A DNA stretch of 64,000 nucleotides from Pedobacter sp. ISL-64 (GCF_018613605.1 NZ_JAGGPU010000002.1:186001-250000); one strand, 5' to 3'. Shown: positions 1 through 8,538, counted from the first letter of the stretch. Notes: a model not told the origin generated them from the letters alone. Numbers and translations: made by a program.

Positions 1-1692
1 GCTTAAATCTTCAAGCATATCGAATACATTGTTGCTGCTCAACGAATAGCGGTTATCAAGATCATTGATGTAGTACTTTACAGTTCCGATGTTTTTGCTC
101 CACTCACCAAGCCCGGCCTTGAAGTTTGCTAACCAGACACGCCCTTGCTTTCCCTTGTAGATTTTCCGTATCAGATTATCTTTAATATCGTATTTCTTAA
201 GAATTTTCTTTACCGAATCAGCCCTTGATGTCCATTTCTTTTCAACTAGATCATAATAAGTTAAATAATGTCCATAAGGTGAGACGACCAGCACCGGATG
301 ATGATCAATAGTATCTCTGATCACCGATACTATCCGCGAATTGATCAGCTTTTTCATAACCGGATCTTGATCTGTATTTGCTAGAGGGCTTACTGTGCCG
401 GTATAAAGGTCATATCTAAAAAGTGTGAAGTCCGTGCCGATATAGCACTGTTTATCCATATCCATGAAAAAATGAGTTACCGATAAAGGTTTCCCCTGAT
501 AGGTTAACTTCCTGTGGTGAAGGAGTCCGCTGTTCCTATCCTTAATATAAAGTCCATTGCTTGTGCCTATTAGCAGATCGCCCTGATTGGTCTTGTAAAA
601 ATCATAGATTTTGATGTCCTGATCATCTTTTTCCAGCATATGCTGTTCAAAAGGAGAAAATAAAGGGTTATGCATATTCACACCATTATCTGTACCTATC
701 CATATAATTCCCTGACGGTCCTTGAAAACCGTGTTCACATGGTCATCGCTTAAACTTCCTGCATTTTGCTTTTGATGCCTTAAGTTCACCATGCGTCTCT
801 TAATGGGATCATATAGGACAATTCCGGCCGCTCTTCCCGCCATCCATATTTGTCCCTCAGCATCTTCCGCAAACGATACGTATTCATCCATTGCAATATT
901 GGCACTTTTGAACACAGCATCATACACGCTTTCCTGCAAGCCATCAGCCGCAAGTCGGTAGACTTTCTTATCCCATGAACCCAGCCAAATGCCATCCTTT
1001 TTATCTTTGAACATCGAGGTAATACTCGCATGGGGGAGTGAGGCGTACAAATCCTCATAGCGGTCATCGGACTTGTGAGATAAATTACGTGTATTGATTT
1101 TAAGCAAACCTCCTCCTGCGCGGCCAACCAATAATGTGTCATTCCTTCCCATCGCCAAAGCGAGAACGCATTTTGTCCCTTTCTTCACCGGAGTATCGAA
1201 TATCCCCGTTCTTTTATTAAACCTCACAGCAAAGGAGCTGTTCGTTCCCAGCCATAGGCAGTTATATCTGTCCTCGACTATTTTATTGATCCCATTTTCT
1301 GGAATACCCCTTTGAGAATGTCCATCGTAACTAAATTGTTTAAACTGCTGCCGGGCAGGTAAACGGTAATCATATCGGCTCATCCCGCCATCCTGTGTGG
1401 CAATCCAGATTACGCCATCAGCATCTTCATAAAGATCCTTTATAATATTTCCTGAAATAGTTGTTTTGTCATTATGGCGATGCCTGAAGTAGGCGATCGA
1501 TCGGCCGTCATACCGGTTAAGACCGTCTTCTGTCCCAAACCAGATAAACCCCCGCTTATCCTGAAGGATGCAGTTTACCTTTCTATGCGAAAGGCCCTGA
1601 TCCAAATTGATTTTTTTGAAAAAAATATCTGGCGGGACAGTCGCTGCTGTAAAATAGTTAATCAGTATAAGCAATAGCGAGATATATCTCAT
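1..1692 (-). CDS. Two-component sensor with beta-propeller (reg_prop) periplasmic domain, 3' part outside window
   Basis: The frame is open from an ATG at 1692 to the left edge (564 codons, no stop at the places I checked), so only the N-terminal part is present. Residues 1-20 form a signal peptide. From about residue 27 there are two-component-regulator propeller repeats: 'GLSHRKVNCILQD', 'GFIWFGTEDGLNRYDG', 'VIWIATQDGGMSRYD', and near the edge 'LSSNNVFDMLED'. In Bacteroidota such propellers sense periplasmic ligands and lead into a Y_Y_Y domain, one membrane segment and a kinase, either a hybrid HTCS or a LytS-type kinase. The output module lies outside the window, so the subtype is unknown. 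The next gene on the same strand ends about 350 bp upstream, so this gene probably has its own promoter. Confidence 0.85.
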   Translation of the reverse strand, partial: MRYISLLLILINYFTAATVPPDIFFKKINLDQGLSHRKVNCILQDKRGFIWFGTEDGLNRYDGRSIAYFRHRHNDKTTISGNIIKDLYEDADGVIWIATQDGGMSRYDYRLPARQQFKQFSYDGHSQRGIPENGINKIVEDRYNCLWLGTNSSFAVRFNKRTGIFDTPVKKGTKCVLALAMGRNDTLLVGRAGGGLLKINTRNLSHKSDDRYEDLYASLPHASITSMFKDKKDGIWLGSWDKKVYRLAADGLQESVYDAVFKSANIAMDEYVSFAEDAEGQIWMAGRAAGIVLYDPIKRRMVNLRHQKQNAGSLSDDHVNTVFKDRQGIIWIGTDNGVNMHNPLFSPFEQHMLEKDDQDIKIYDFYKTNQGDLLIGTSNGLYIKDRNSGLLHHRKLTYQGKPLSVTHFFMDMDKQCYIGTDFTLFRYDLYTGTVSPLANTDQDPVMKKLINSRIVSVIRDTIDHHPVLVVSPYGHYLTYYDLVEKKWTSRADSVKKILKKYDIKDNLIRKIYKGKQGRVWLANFKAGLGEWSKNIGTVKYYINDLDNRYSLSSNNVFDMLEDLS

Positions 1693-1957
1693 AGTAAATT
1701 CAAATGTTTTGGCGGGAGAGTCATCAACTTCCAGGGTGTTGAAAAGCGTCGAACTGAAAATCAGTTGGAAACCCCTTTGTGCAGGCAATTCGCTATTATC
1801 TTAATATCCAAATTGCCGATTAATAGTAATTTACAAAATTAGTGATTTGCATGCGCTGGCAAGGGAGTTGCCGGAGTCAAAATTCACACCTAATTTGGGG
1901 ATTGCGAATACAAACTTTGTTTATATAAATGACACAAAGTTCAAATCTAACACTGTC

Positions 1958-1994
1958 AAAAATTACCATCATCTCTGAAATGATGGTAATTTTT
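1958..1994. terminator. Perfect 14-bp hairpin flanked by a short direct repeat
   Basis: Arms 1958-1971 and 1981-1994 (AAAAATTACCATCA and its complement) are perfect, with a 9-nt loop and A/T-rich ends that give U-runs in both directions. It lies downstream of the minus-strand SDR ending at 2049 and upstream of the sensor gene starting at 1692, so it probably terminates the SDR transcript. A 12-bp direct repeat (AATCTAACACTG, 1944-1955 and 2007-2018) flanks it. Nothing else was recognised in 1693-2048. Confidence 0.6.
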
Positions 1995-2048
1995 GCGACT
2001 ACCAGTAATCTAACACTGAAAATTTTATTGGAAATCAGCACGCCGAAA

Positions 2049-2885
2049 TTACATTGGATTCACCTCCGTGTCGTGAAGGTCCGTTTCGGTTATAACCTCA
2101 TGCCAGGCCTCAATATTCTTCTCAAAGCCGGCAACCTTATCCCTAAACCGCTTAATTGTATCTTTCCCCAAAGGAAGATGTACAGGTGGGTTTTCAGATG
2201 CCGCAAGCTTGATGAAAGCTTCTGCAAGTTTAGCCGGGTCGCCAGGCTGATTGTAATTCGCTTTGGTGGCAAATCCACGCATCGCGCCAACAGTCTCCGC
2301 ATAATCTTCTATTATCGTCTCAGACCTGGTTAATGAAGATTCATCCAAAAAATTTGTTCTGAAGAACCCAGGCGCGACGACAGTTGCTTTTATGCCTAGC
2401 GGGGCCAACTCCAGCGCCAGACTTTCAGTGATGCCCTCAATGGCAAATTTAGTGGATCCGTACAATCCCCATCCAGCACTTGCGCCCAAACCGCCAAGAG
2501 AAGAAATATTTATAATATGGCCCGAATGCTGTTTACGCATGAAAGGCAACACTGCCCTGATCACGTTTAGCGTTCCAAAGACATTAACTTCATAGTTTCT
2601 TTTGACTTCCGCATCACTTCCTTCTTCAATTGCTGCAAGTAATCCGTAACCGGCATTATTTACCACAACATCAATACCCAAAAAATGCGTAATTCCGCGA
2701 TGAATGGCCTCTTTAACTTGAACCTCGTCCGTAACGTCCATTTCAACGATATACAGGTCCGGATTATCTTTAAACCCTTCTAAACCCTTGGCTTCTTTTC
2801 GGACAGTCGCTATAACCTTGTCTCCGGAATCCAGTACTTTCTTGGCTATATCCAAACCAAAGCCTCTCGATGCGCCGGTTATCAA
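2049..2885 (-). CDS. SDR family oxidoreductase, apparent frameshift at the 5' end
   Basis: Classical SDR (Rossmann NAD(P)H oxidoreductase, cytoplasmic). The cofactor loop TGASRGFG is at the N-terminus, followed by NNAGYG, the catalytic 'ISSLGG' serine and the YGSTK tyrosine/lysine pair. It is closely related over its whole length to the SDR at 10025 (shared NPPVHL and C-terminal region). The listed start is a TTG at 2885, only three residues before the glycine loop, which would delete the first beta strand. An ATG at 2903-2905 is one base out of frame. Adding one A in the A-rich run 2891-2902 would give MKKEKTWLITG, matching MKTQKTWIITG of the paralogue. So this is either a true 1-bp lesion, a phase-variable tract or a sequence error. 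The substrate cannot be told from sequence. Confidence 0.85.
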   Translation of the reverse strand: MITGASRGFGLDIAKKVLDSGDKVIATVRKEAKGLEGFKDNPDLYIVEMDVTDEVQVKEAIHRGITHFLGIDVVVNNAGYGLLAAIEEGSDAEVKRNYEVNVFGTLNVIRAVLPFMRKQHSGHIINISSLGGLGASAGWGLYGSTKFAIEGITESLALELAPLGIKATVVAPGFFRTNFLDESSLTRSETIIEDYAETVGAMRGFATKANYNQPGDPAKLAEAFIKLAASENPPVHLPLGKDTIKRFRDKVAGFEKNIEAWHEVITETDLHDTEVNPM

Positions 2886-2982
2886 CCATGTTTTTTCTTT
2901 TTCATAATTCTTTTTTTATATTTTTCAAAACTCGCTCCGAGCATCTTAGAATGTATGTTACTGATGGCAATTAGTATTGCCT

Positions 2983-3984
2983 CTACATCAAAATGTCATT
3001 CACCGGAGTAAGCGGACGAGGTATATCGGTATCGCCTATCATTTCTCTTAAATCAATTTCAATTGTTCTCGAAATACTCGTAATCGGGGTATCATTTGCA
3101 TTCCCTTCAAATGGGTTCTCTGTACTCTCTCCAACAGATTCAAGTACCAGAAACATCCAGCCGACAATTACGCTGGCCGGAATGGTCAACCATATGTATT
3201 CATTTCCAAGCTTGGAGAATTCACTAAGAAACCCCAGCGGTAGCATAAGCGCCAGCAGGTAGATAAAATAAAAGCTGATGCTCACAAATTGTCTCGGATA
3301 AGGAAAGTTCTTAATCCGTTCACTTCTTCCCTGCAAATCATACAAATCTTTAAGCAACCGTTCCAGTTCCACGTATTCATAGCCTGGAATACATCCGGCC
3401 CGATTTAGCGCCCGAAGCTGTTCAGATTGTTTTTTGATAATCTGCGTGGCCCTGTTACTTTTTGTCAGGATATAATCCAGCTCAGAAGCCTCTAAAAATA
3501 CAGTCAGCTCTTTTTTTATTTCGCTTTCCCATTCCGGAACGGTGAAATATTTGGAATATTCAACGTAGTTGTTTTTGGTTTTTACATTCTCCCAGTTTCT
3601 TGATTCCCGTAACTGAAACCTCAGCGCAGTTAGCCATCCCAGATGTCTGTAAATTAAATTTTTGTGGATTTCCTGCTCCTGTTTGTCTTCGGATTTAATA
3701 AAACTTGTCACCATTACACCCCAGCTGCGGCTGGAATTTACAATGCCACCCCAGATCCGTCTCGCCTCCCAGGCCCGGTTATAGGTTTGTGTGTTGCGGA
3801 ATCCGGCAATGAAAGATGCCGCCGTGCCTACCAAGGCAACCGGTACCCAGGGAATCGCAAGCCATTTAAAATCCAGAAAATAGTAAAGCAGGCATGGAAT
3901 CGTGCTGACAATAAGCATGAAATAAATAAACCTTCTCGACCATGGAATGAAATGAGAAAGACTGTAATATTTTCCAGTATTCAT
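2983..3984 (-). CDS. Bestrophin family membrane channel protein
   Basis: 333 residues, the usual size for prokaryotic bestrophins (anion or cation channels, pentameric inner-membrane proteins). Residues about 19-39 and 42-62 are hydrophobic segments. They are followed by the conserved 'FRNTQTYNRAWEARRIWGG' cytosolic region, then a long soluble helical part and two more hydrophobic stretches near 228-250 and 258-278. The C-terminus has 'ENPFEGNANDTPITSISRTIEIDLREM', which matches the family pattern of a proline/phenylalanine patch and a closing helix. It lies between two SDR genes on the same strand with gaps of about 100 bp, and has no obvious link to their chemistry. Ion selectivity cannot be inferred. 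Confidence 0.9.
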   Translation of the reverse strand: MNTGKYYSLSHFIPWSRRFIYFMLIVSTIPCLLYYFLDFKWLAIPWVPVALVGTAASFIAGFRNTQTYNRAWEARRIWGGIVNSSRSWGVMVTSFIKSEDKQEQEIHKNLIYRHLGWLTALRFQLRESRNWENVKTKNNYVEYSKYFTVPEWESEIKKELTVFLEASELDYILTKSNRATQIIKKQSEQLRALNRAGCIPGYEYVELERLLKDLYDLQGRSERIKNFPYPRQFVSISFYFIYLLALMLPLGFLSEFSKLGNEYIWLTIPASVIVGWMFLVLESVGESTENPFEGNANDTPITSISRTIEIDLREMIGDTDIPRPLTPVNDILM

Positions 3985-4053
3985 AATTAAATGCTTTTGA
4001 TATTAAAAAAAGAAATAAGGCGAATGAATGTGGTATTTACCTAAAAGCAAAGA

Positions 4054-4070
4054 GACACCTCATAGGTGCC
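4054..4070 (-). terminator. Short hairpin downstream of the 4090 SDR
   Basis: GACACCT (4054-4060) pairs with AGGTGCC (4064-4070) over a 3-nt loop, with one G-U pair. On the minus strand it is followed by a weak T-rich stretch. It lies 20-35 bp past the stop of the minus-strand SDR, consistent with a modest intrinsic terminator between that gene and the bestrophin. Confidence 0.4.
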
Positions 4071-4089
4071 TCCTTTACTACTTATCAAC

Positions 4090-4902
4090 CTATATTGTTG
4101 CCTCCCAGGCATTCTTTTGATTTTCCTTTAGCATATCCTCAATCGCTTTAGGCATTACATTTCTGAATTTGCCGGTTTCAGATGGAACGATTTCAATCAT
4201 CGCATCGATCATTTCGTTTGGATCAAGTCTTCCTTCAGGCACACCAAGCATCGCATCAAAAACTGCTTTAAGCTCTGCTTTTTTGGTATAGTTAACCTCA
4301 TCATTTAACCAGCGGAATGGTGTTTCAGCCATAGTCTCATTGTATCCTGTTAAGTACGGGCCAGGATTTACCGTTTGGATTTGAATGCCGAACTGCTTTA
4401 CTTCCTGTTGTAAAGCCTCAGCGATAGATTCAAGCGCGTGTTTTGTTGAAACATATATACCGAATCCGGCAGGCGTGAACAATCCGCCCATTGAAGAGGT
4501 GAATACAACTTTACCTTTTTTCTTGCCAACGATGAATTTATTGATGAATTTTTGTGCAAGGTTTAATGGTGCGAATACGTTGGTTTCAAAGTTTCTGCGA
4601 ACCAAACCCAATGGGATTTCGAATACCGGCCCTGCCTCACCAATACCTGCATTACTGAACAATACATCAATGTCCCAGGTTAGTGCATAGGCAACATCAT
4701 ACTCATCAAGGACATCCAATTTTTCAACCCTTAAATTGTCCTGTAACCCCAGCTCAATAGCCTTTTCGCGTAAAGGGGTTACTTGTGGTGAAATTTGTAC
4801 GCCTGCGATTACTTTGTGGCCCAATTTAGCTAATCCTATGGCTACGCCTTCTCCGAAACCAGAGCCTGCTCCGGTGATCAAAATTGTTTTTGTGTTTGAC
4901 AT
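4090..4902 (-). CDS. SDR family oxidoreductase
   Basis: 270-residue classical SDR. Visible landmarks are the dinucleotide loop TGAGSGFG (residues 10-17), the adenine-site region KLDVLDEYDV, NAG at 84-86, the catalytic Ser at 136/137 in 'FTSSMGG', Tyr150 and Lys154 in YVSTK, and NPGP after the active site. All catalytic residues are present, so it should be an active NAD(P)-dependent alcohol/carbonyl oxidoreductase. The substrate is unknown. It lies 47 bp downstream of the GlcG/HbpS-like gene on the same strand, so the two probably form one transcript driven by the shared 21-bp-repeat promoter at 5408-5444. Confidence 0.93.
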   Translation of the reverse strand: MSNTKTILITGAGSGFGEGVAIGLAKLGHKVIAGVQISPQVTPLREKAIELGLQDNLRVEKLDVLDEYDVAYALTWDIDVLFSNAGIGEAGPVFEIPLGLVRRNFETNVFAPLNLAQKFINKFIVGKKKGKVVFTSSMGGLFTPAGFGIYVSTKHALESIAEALQQEVKQFGIQIQTVNPGPYLTGYNETMAETPFRWLNDEVNYTKKAELKAVFDAMLGVPEGRLDPNEMIDAMIEIVPSETGKFRNVMPKAIEDMLKENQKNAWEATI

Positions 4903-4949
4903 GATTTTGAAATTTAAGTATATATGTGATTTTTTGATTTTTTAGATAA

Positions 4950-5342
4950 TTAAATGATGCTTCCTGCAGTGGCAATTTCAAAGTCCTGATCCGGACTTCC
5001 TCCTGATATACCAATGTAAGCGACAATATTTCCTTCGGCTTTTACCGGCATACCGCCCTTAAATCCTACAAGCCCGCCACTTGTTTGAAGCATACCGTAA
5101 GTGCCCATTTCAGGAGCTAAAAACTCGCCAACCTGTTCAGAATTCATTCTGAATAACATGGCCGTTTTGGCTTTGCCTGCCGAGATATCGATAGACCCCA
5201 GGAATGCGTCATCCATTCTGAAAAATAATTTTTGATGTCCTGCTGTATCCAGTATTGTAATGTTGGCATTAACGCCGATTTCATTTGCCTTGTCAATAGC
5301 CTGAGTCAGGGCTTTGAAAGTTTGTGTGTGATTAATTTCCAT
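4950..5342 (-). CDS. GlcG/HbpS-like heme-binding family protein (DUF336)
   Basis: 130 residues, full length for the GlcG/HbpS (DUF336) family. The family pattern is clear: an N-terminal helix (ALTQAIDKANEIG), a beta hairpin containing 'ITILDTAGH', then 'DISAGKAKTAMLF', 'GGLVGFKGGMPVK' and the C-terminal 'GAIGISGG'-type motif seen here as 'YIGISGGSPDQDFEIATAG'. Members bind heme or small molecules, or accompany oxidoreductases. Here it is first in a probable two-gene operon with the SDR at 4090. There is no signal peptide, so it is cytoplasmic. The exact ligand is unknown. Confidence 0.85.
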   Translation of the reverse strand: MEINHTQTFKALTQAIDKANEIGVNANITILDTAGHQKLFFRMDDAFLGSIDISAGKAKTAMLFRMNSEQVGEFLAPEMGTYGMLQTSGGLVGFKGGMPVKAEGNIVAYIGISGGSPDQDFEIATAGSII

Positions 5343-5376
5343 TTTATTTAAGTTTTTTGTTTCCGTTTTGATATAC

Positions 5377-5444
5377 CAAAGGTCAAAAGAAATGATACCC
5401 TGATCTGTACCAATTTCAAAGGTTATGTTATTAATTTCAAAGAT
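5377..5444 (-). promoter_or_regulatory. Shared 21-bp direct-repeat promoter, copy upstream of the GlcG-like/SDR operon
   Basis: Read on the minus strand from 5444, half-site ATCTTTGAAATTAATAA is followed exactly 21 bp later by CCTTTGAAATTGGTA. A -7-like ACCTTTG follows, whose TTTG (5377-5380) starts 40 nt after the TTTG of the second half-site, 35 nt before the ATG at 5342. The spacing matches the other eight copies in this window. Confidence 0.75.
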
Positions 5445-5506
5445 TTGATGGCTTTATCTTCATCGTTAGCATATCATGCTGTCAACCATGGTAATCTTCA
5501 ACGAAA

Positions 5507-5534
5507 AAATGCGTCTCTTTCGGGAAACGCATTT
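5507..5534 (-). terminator. Hairpin downstream of the 5558 AraC gene
   Basis: AAATGCGT (5507-5514) and ACGCATTT (5527-5534) pair perfectly around a 12-nt loop; the minus-strand side ends in a U-run. It lies 24 bp past the AraC stop, and separates that gene from the promoter of the next minus-strand operon. Confidence 0.6.
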
Positions 5535-5557
5535 GATTGGTAATGGCAGTGTTTTGG

Positions 5558-6484
5558 CTAAATGCTCTGGCGGTATAGTAGTGGCGTGCTTTGCGTGTGC
5601 TTTTTGAAATAAGTGCTAAAGTTTTGAGGCTCAATAAAACCTAATCTATAGGAAATTTCCTTTAAAGGAATGGTGGAATTCCGCAGCAATGATTTCGCCT
5701 CGCTGATCGTTTTTTCCGCGATCCAGCAGCCTACCGATTTGCCGGTCTGGCTTTTCACGATATTATTTAAATAATTGGGGTGTAGGCAGAGTTCATCAGC
5801 ATAATCCTGAACCCTGTTTGCCCGCTCGTGCATACCTTTGCTCAATTCACGGTAATGTTTTTCGAGCATGATCTTAAATTTATTTGTAATTTCAGATGCC
5901 CTGGTCAACTGTAGCTCGGTTGAAGGTCCCTGCCACCAGAATTCTTTTATTTTTAAAAGAACGGCAACCATCATGTGTCCGATGAGCTTGTTTTTATAAG
6001 GGGAGCTGGACTCATAGGCGCTCTGTATCTGCAGGTACAAATGTTCAAGCTCACTGAACTGGGTCGGACTTAAAACCTTCGGGTTCAAAGATTCACAAAG
6101 TAGAAACGGAAACTCATCAAAAACCTCGGGATGAACATTTTCCTTTAAGAATCCTTCACTCAGGGTTAAATAGTGCAGGCTTTCTACATAGTCCAGACTG
6201 AATTGCCTGATGTATCCCGGATTGTTAAAATAGACTGTTCCCGGAACAATTTCAAATGCATTTCCATCACAATAGCATTTCCCGAAGGCATGTTTCGCGA
6301 ATATAAAAGAAAAAAAGTTTGCCCGGTATATTGGTGACTGTCTCAATGAATGTAGTGAAAATGACTTCAGGTTATAGATGCTAAAGTCGCTGTCTGCTCT
6401 TAAACGCTGAGGAGATAATCCCAATTCTGTATAAAAATCATGCACTTTATTAAAGTTTAGCAGTTTGGTGATTTTGGTTTCCAT
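5558..6484 (-). CDS. AraC family transcriptional regulator
   Basis: 308 residues. The N-terminal half (to about 200) is a cupin-like sensing domain (FFSFIFAKHAFGKCYCDGN, VPGTVYFNNPG). The C-terminal 100 residues carry the two helix-turn-helix motifs of AraC/XylS proteins: 'VQDYADELCLHPNYLNNIVK' and 'ISYRLGFIEPQNFSTYFKK' followed by 'STPLLYRQ'. It is a close paralogue of the regulator at 20689, sharing VPGT/EPGT, 'FDEFPFL' and 'LLKIKEFWW' elements. It starts 11 bp after the degenerate SDR at 6496, so both are probably one transcript. It is a candidate activator of the repeated 21-bp-spaced operators nearby. Confidence 0.92.
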   Translation of the reverse strand: METKITKLLNFNKVHDFYTELGLSPQRLRADSDFSIYNLKSFSLHSLRQSPIYRANFFSFIFAKHAFGKCYCDGNAFEIVPGTVYFNNPGYIRQFSLDYVESLHYLTLSEGFLKENVHPEVFDEFPFLLCESLNPKVLSPTQFSELEHLYLQIQSAYESSSPYKNKLIGHMMVAVLLKIKEFWWQGPSTELQLTRASEITNKFKIMLEKHYRELSKGMHERANRVQDYADELCLHPNYLNNIVKSQTGKSVGCWIAEKTISEAKSLLRNSTIPLKEISYRLGFIEPQNFSTYFKKHTQSTPLLYRQSI

Positions 6485-6495
6485 GATCTTAGGTT

Positions 6496-7197
6496 TTATA
6501 TGTTTGTCAAAAAATACTGTCCGCTTATTACTGCGCTTAAATCACTGGCCAGAAATTCCGTCAGATTTGCAAGATCATCCAGCTCAGTATATCTTTTCAA
6601 TAAGGTGTTGTGAACCGAAAAATGTATATGATCCGAACCGGCCTCTGGGTTTTGTTGCAGGATATCCTGATTTAAACCATAAGGTATGATTGTGTTGAAT
6701 ACCGCCTTTTTTTTCCCTATCGTCCTGGAGTGAGCAAGGATAGCCGTACTGAGATCCTTCGACAATTCGCGAGGCATTCCTGTTTGCAGAATCTGCCTGA
6801 TTATCGGACTTAGGTATATGATGTGTCCACGTTCGTTAATCAATGCGGAACCACTGCTGAAAATCTCAAGAAGATTTTTCCTGTCGGCATCCCGAGATTC
6901 TGTCCCTTCGTTACTCATTGATCCGTTAATAATCAGGATGTCAATTACCGGATGTGAAATGATAAGGGTGCCGAAGAAATCCTTAATCTTCACTGATGAT
7001 CTTAGATCATGTTTTATCTCCACCGCCCGGCTGCCCATGGCTTTGATCGTACTCAGGGTTTGGCTTATTTCGCAGCCTGTATCTTCATGGTGAAGAATAA
7101 CTTTTGCGCCTAGCGCACCCAGCCGCTCAGCAACCACTTTGCCGACTGGATCACCGGCATTTATGACCAGCGCTGTTTTGTGATTTAATCTCTGCAT
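6496..7197 (-). CDS. Degenerate SDR-fold protein (probable pseudoenzyme)
   Basis: 233 residues with the alpha/beta layout of an SDR but damaged landmarks. The glycine loop reads NAGDPVGKVVAERLG instead of TGxxxGxG. 'ILIINGSMS' sits where NNAG is expected, and 'HIIYLSPIIRQ' replaces the catalytic-serine strand. No YxxxK pair is visible in the following helix. The C-terminal 'DDLANLTEFLASDLSAVISGQYF' is very typical of enoyl-ACP-reductase/FabG-like SDRs, so the fold assignment is secure. The protein is probably not a normal dehydrogenase and may act as a partner or ligand sensor for the AraC regulator encoded immediately downstream (inference). Confidence 0.75.
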   Translation of the reverse strand: MQRLNHKTALVINAGDPVGKVVAERLGALGAKVILHHEDTGCEISQTLSTIKAMGSRAVEIKHDLRSSVKIKDFFGTLIISHPVIDILIINGSMSNEGTESRDADRKNLLEIFSSGSALINERGHIIYLSPIIRQILQTGMPRELSKDLSTAILAHSRTIGKKKAVFNTIIPYGLNQDILQQNPEAGSDHIHFSVHNTLLKRYTELDDLANLTEFLASDLSAVISGQYFLTNI

Positions 7198-7326
7198 ACC
7201 AATATGAATTTGTTAATTCAAAGGTGGAGATAAATGCAGGCAAAGAAATTACACATTCCATTGTATGTATTGCAAAAATCGTAGATTCCTTTTCAATCCA
7301 TATTTTTGCGACATTAAATCCAAAAA

Positions 7327-7360
7327 AAAAGAGCGAAGTACATTTGTGCTTCGCTCTTTT
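7327..7360. terminator. Strong bidirectional-looking hairpin
   Basis: AAAAGAGCGAAG (7327-7338) and CTTCGCTCTTTT (7349-7360) are perfectly complementary, and a few more pairs are possible inside the loop. A/T ends give U-runs on both strands. It lies 22 bp past the stop of the minus-strand NTF2-like gene at 7382, so it terminates the VOC/NTF2 operon. Confidence 0.8.
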
Positions 7361-7381
7361 CGCATTCTTTGTTTTTAGTTA

Positions 7382-7903
7382 TCACTCATCGCCGGGCAAC
7401 CTTTTCATAATGTCTCCGAATTCAAGGCCATCCAGAAATGCTGTAACATTAATAATCTTGCCTTCCTTCATCTGCATAAACCAGGCATATGAACTTTTAT
7501 ATCCTTTACCGTCTTTTGCCGTAGCCACCCCATCCCAGTAAGCGATAACCACATCGCCATCTCCATAAATTGCACGCACGGTAGGAACTATTTTTTTAGA
7601 AAACCTACGGTTCAACGGATTAATGACTTCATCGATAAATTGTTTCTTGTTCTTGTAAGTTTTAGAATAGGGGGTACTGCCTGTAATGGTCCATACCATA
7701 TCATCGTGCAGGAGATCGAAAAAATTACCTGTACCCGCTGTCCATCCCGCGAAACCTAAACGAATGGCTTCTTTATTTGCTTTTGTCGTTTCTATATTAG
7801 TTTGTGCCATAACTCTGCTTATATTAAATAAAACGCCTAAAATGATGCTGATTAAAAATATCCGGTAAATATAATTCAGCTTTTTTTCGCTTTGGGTTTT
7901 CAT
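7382..7903 (-). CDS. Secreted NTF2-like (SnoaL-type) protein
   Basis: About 173 residues. An N-terminal hydrophobic segment (YIYRIFLISIILGVLFNI, then VMAQ) suggests a signal peptide or anchor. The rest is a cone-shaped NTF2/SnoaL-like domain, recognised from 'FFDLLHDDMVWTITGSTPYSKTY', 'FIDEVINPL', 'GDGDVVIAYWDGVATAKDGKGY' and 'AWFMQMKEGKIINVTAFLD'. Such domains act as small-molecule isomerases/hydrolases or as binding modules. I chose the ATG at 7903 because it overlaps the stop of the upstream VOC gene (ATGA), implying translational coupling. An ATG at 7912 would add three residues. The substrate is unknown. Confidence 0.85.
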   Translation of the reverse strand: MKTQSEKKLNYIYRIFLISIILGVLFNISRVMAQTNIETTKANKEAIRLGFAGWTAGTGNFFDLLHDDMVWTITGSTPYSKTYKNKKQFIDEVINPLNRRFSKKIVPTVRAIYGDGDVVIAYWDGVATAKDGKGYKSSYAWFMQMKEGKIINVTAFLDGLEFGDIMKRLPGDE

Positions 7904-8466
7904 AATTTCCATTTTAAATGTTGACTATTTTTTTTTACCACTTCGGCAAGCTCGATCATATTACCCCAAGGGTCTTGAAAGAATGCTAGTTTTCTGGTGA
8001 TCGCTTCAAGGTAAAAAGGCTCACCAACAATACTCACACCACGTTTTTTAAGTTCCTTTAAAGTCTGGTCCAAATCATTAACATGCAGGCAAAGATGGTG
8101 ATAGCCTCCGTCTTCCAGGCTTTTTCCTAAATCATCATATTTTACTTTGTTTTTTAGTTTTCCTTCCGCAAGGATCTCTATCCAAAAGTCATTATTGTTT
8201 GCCGGAGCCAAATAGGCTAATTTTTCATCTGCATATGGCCACTCGTGAATAATACGGAAATCCAGCTTTTCAGTATACCACTTCACTGCCGCTTCATATT
8301 CCGGCACCCGTATACCCACATGGTTCCCATGCATACCTGCCAGCGGGCTTTGTGGTTTTAATGCAGGCATTACAAATCCTGTTTTTGAATCCTGTGCAAA
8401 CAGGCTCATTGCCGACATTAGAATTAGTGCATGGGCAAAAAGAAATAATTTGATGTTCGTTTTCAT
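7900..8466 (-). CDS. Exported VOC (glyoxalase/bleomycin-resistance fold) protein
   Basis: About 188 residues: a signal peptide (LFLFAHALILMSAMSLFAQ) and then one vicinal-oxygen-chelate domain. The likely metal ligands are the His of 'HVGIRV', the Glu of 'FWIEIL', the His of 'YHHLCLHV' and the Glu of 'NMIELAE', the usual H-E-H-E order of glyoxalase I-like enzymes. VOC proteins isomerise or detoxify electrophiles such as methylglyoxal adducts. An exported copy is unusual for glyoxalase I itself. It is first in a two-gene operon with the NTF2-like gene (4-bp overlap). An ATG at 8472 is also possible. Confidence 0.88.
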   Translation of the reverse strand: MKTNIKLFLFAHALILMSAMSLFAQDSKTGFVMPALKPQSPLAGMHGNHVGIRVPEYEAAVKWYTEKLDFRIIHEWPYADEKLAYLAPANNNDFWIEILAEGKLKNKVKYDDLGKSLEDGGYHHLCLHVNDLDQTLKELKKRGVSIVGEPFYLEAITRKLAFFQDPWGNMIELAEVVKKNSQHLKWKL

Positions 8467-8538
8467 AATCATAAGTTTTAAAAGTTTGATAATTTATTTT
8501 GTTAACCACCGTTCTGCGGCTTTTATTTATTATTAGTA

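Noticed and set aside
3664..3990. Plus-strand open frames across the bestrophin gene and similar long antisense frames elsewhere (e.g. 53262-53828)
   Set aside because: They are antisense shadows of well-supported genes, with no family features.
7219..7245. Two CTTTG elements on the minus strand upstream of the 6496 gene
   Set aside because: They are 22 bp apart, lack ATTCATAA and lie too close to the ATG for the -7 offset; not counted as a regulon site.
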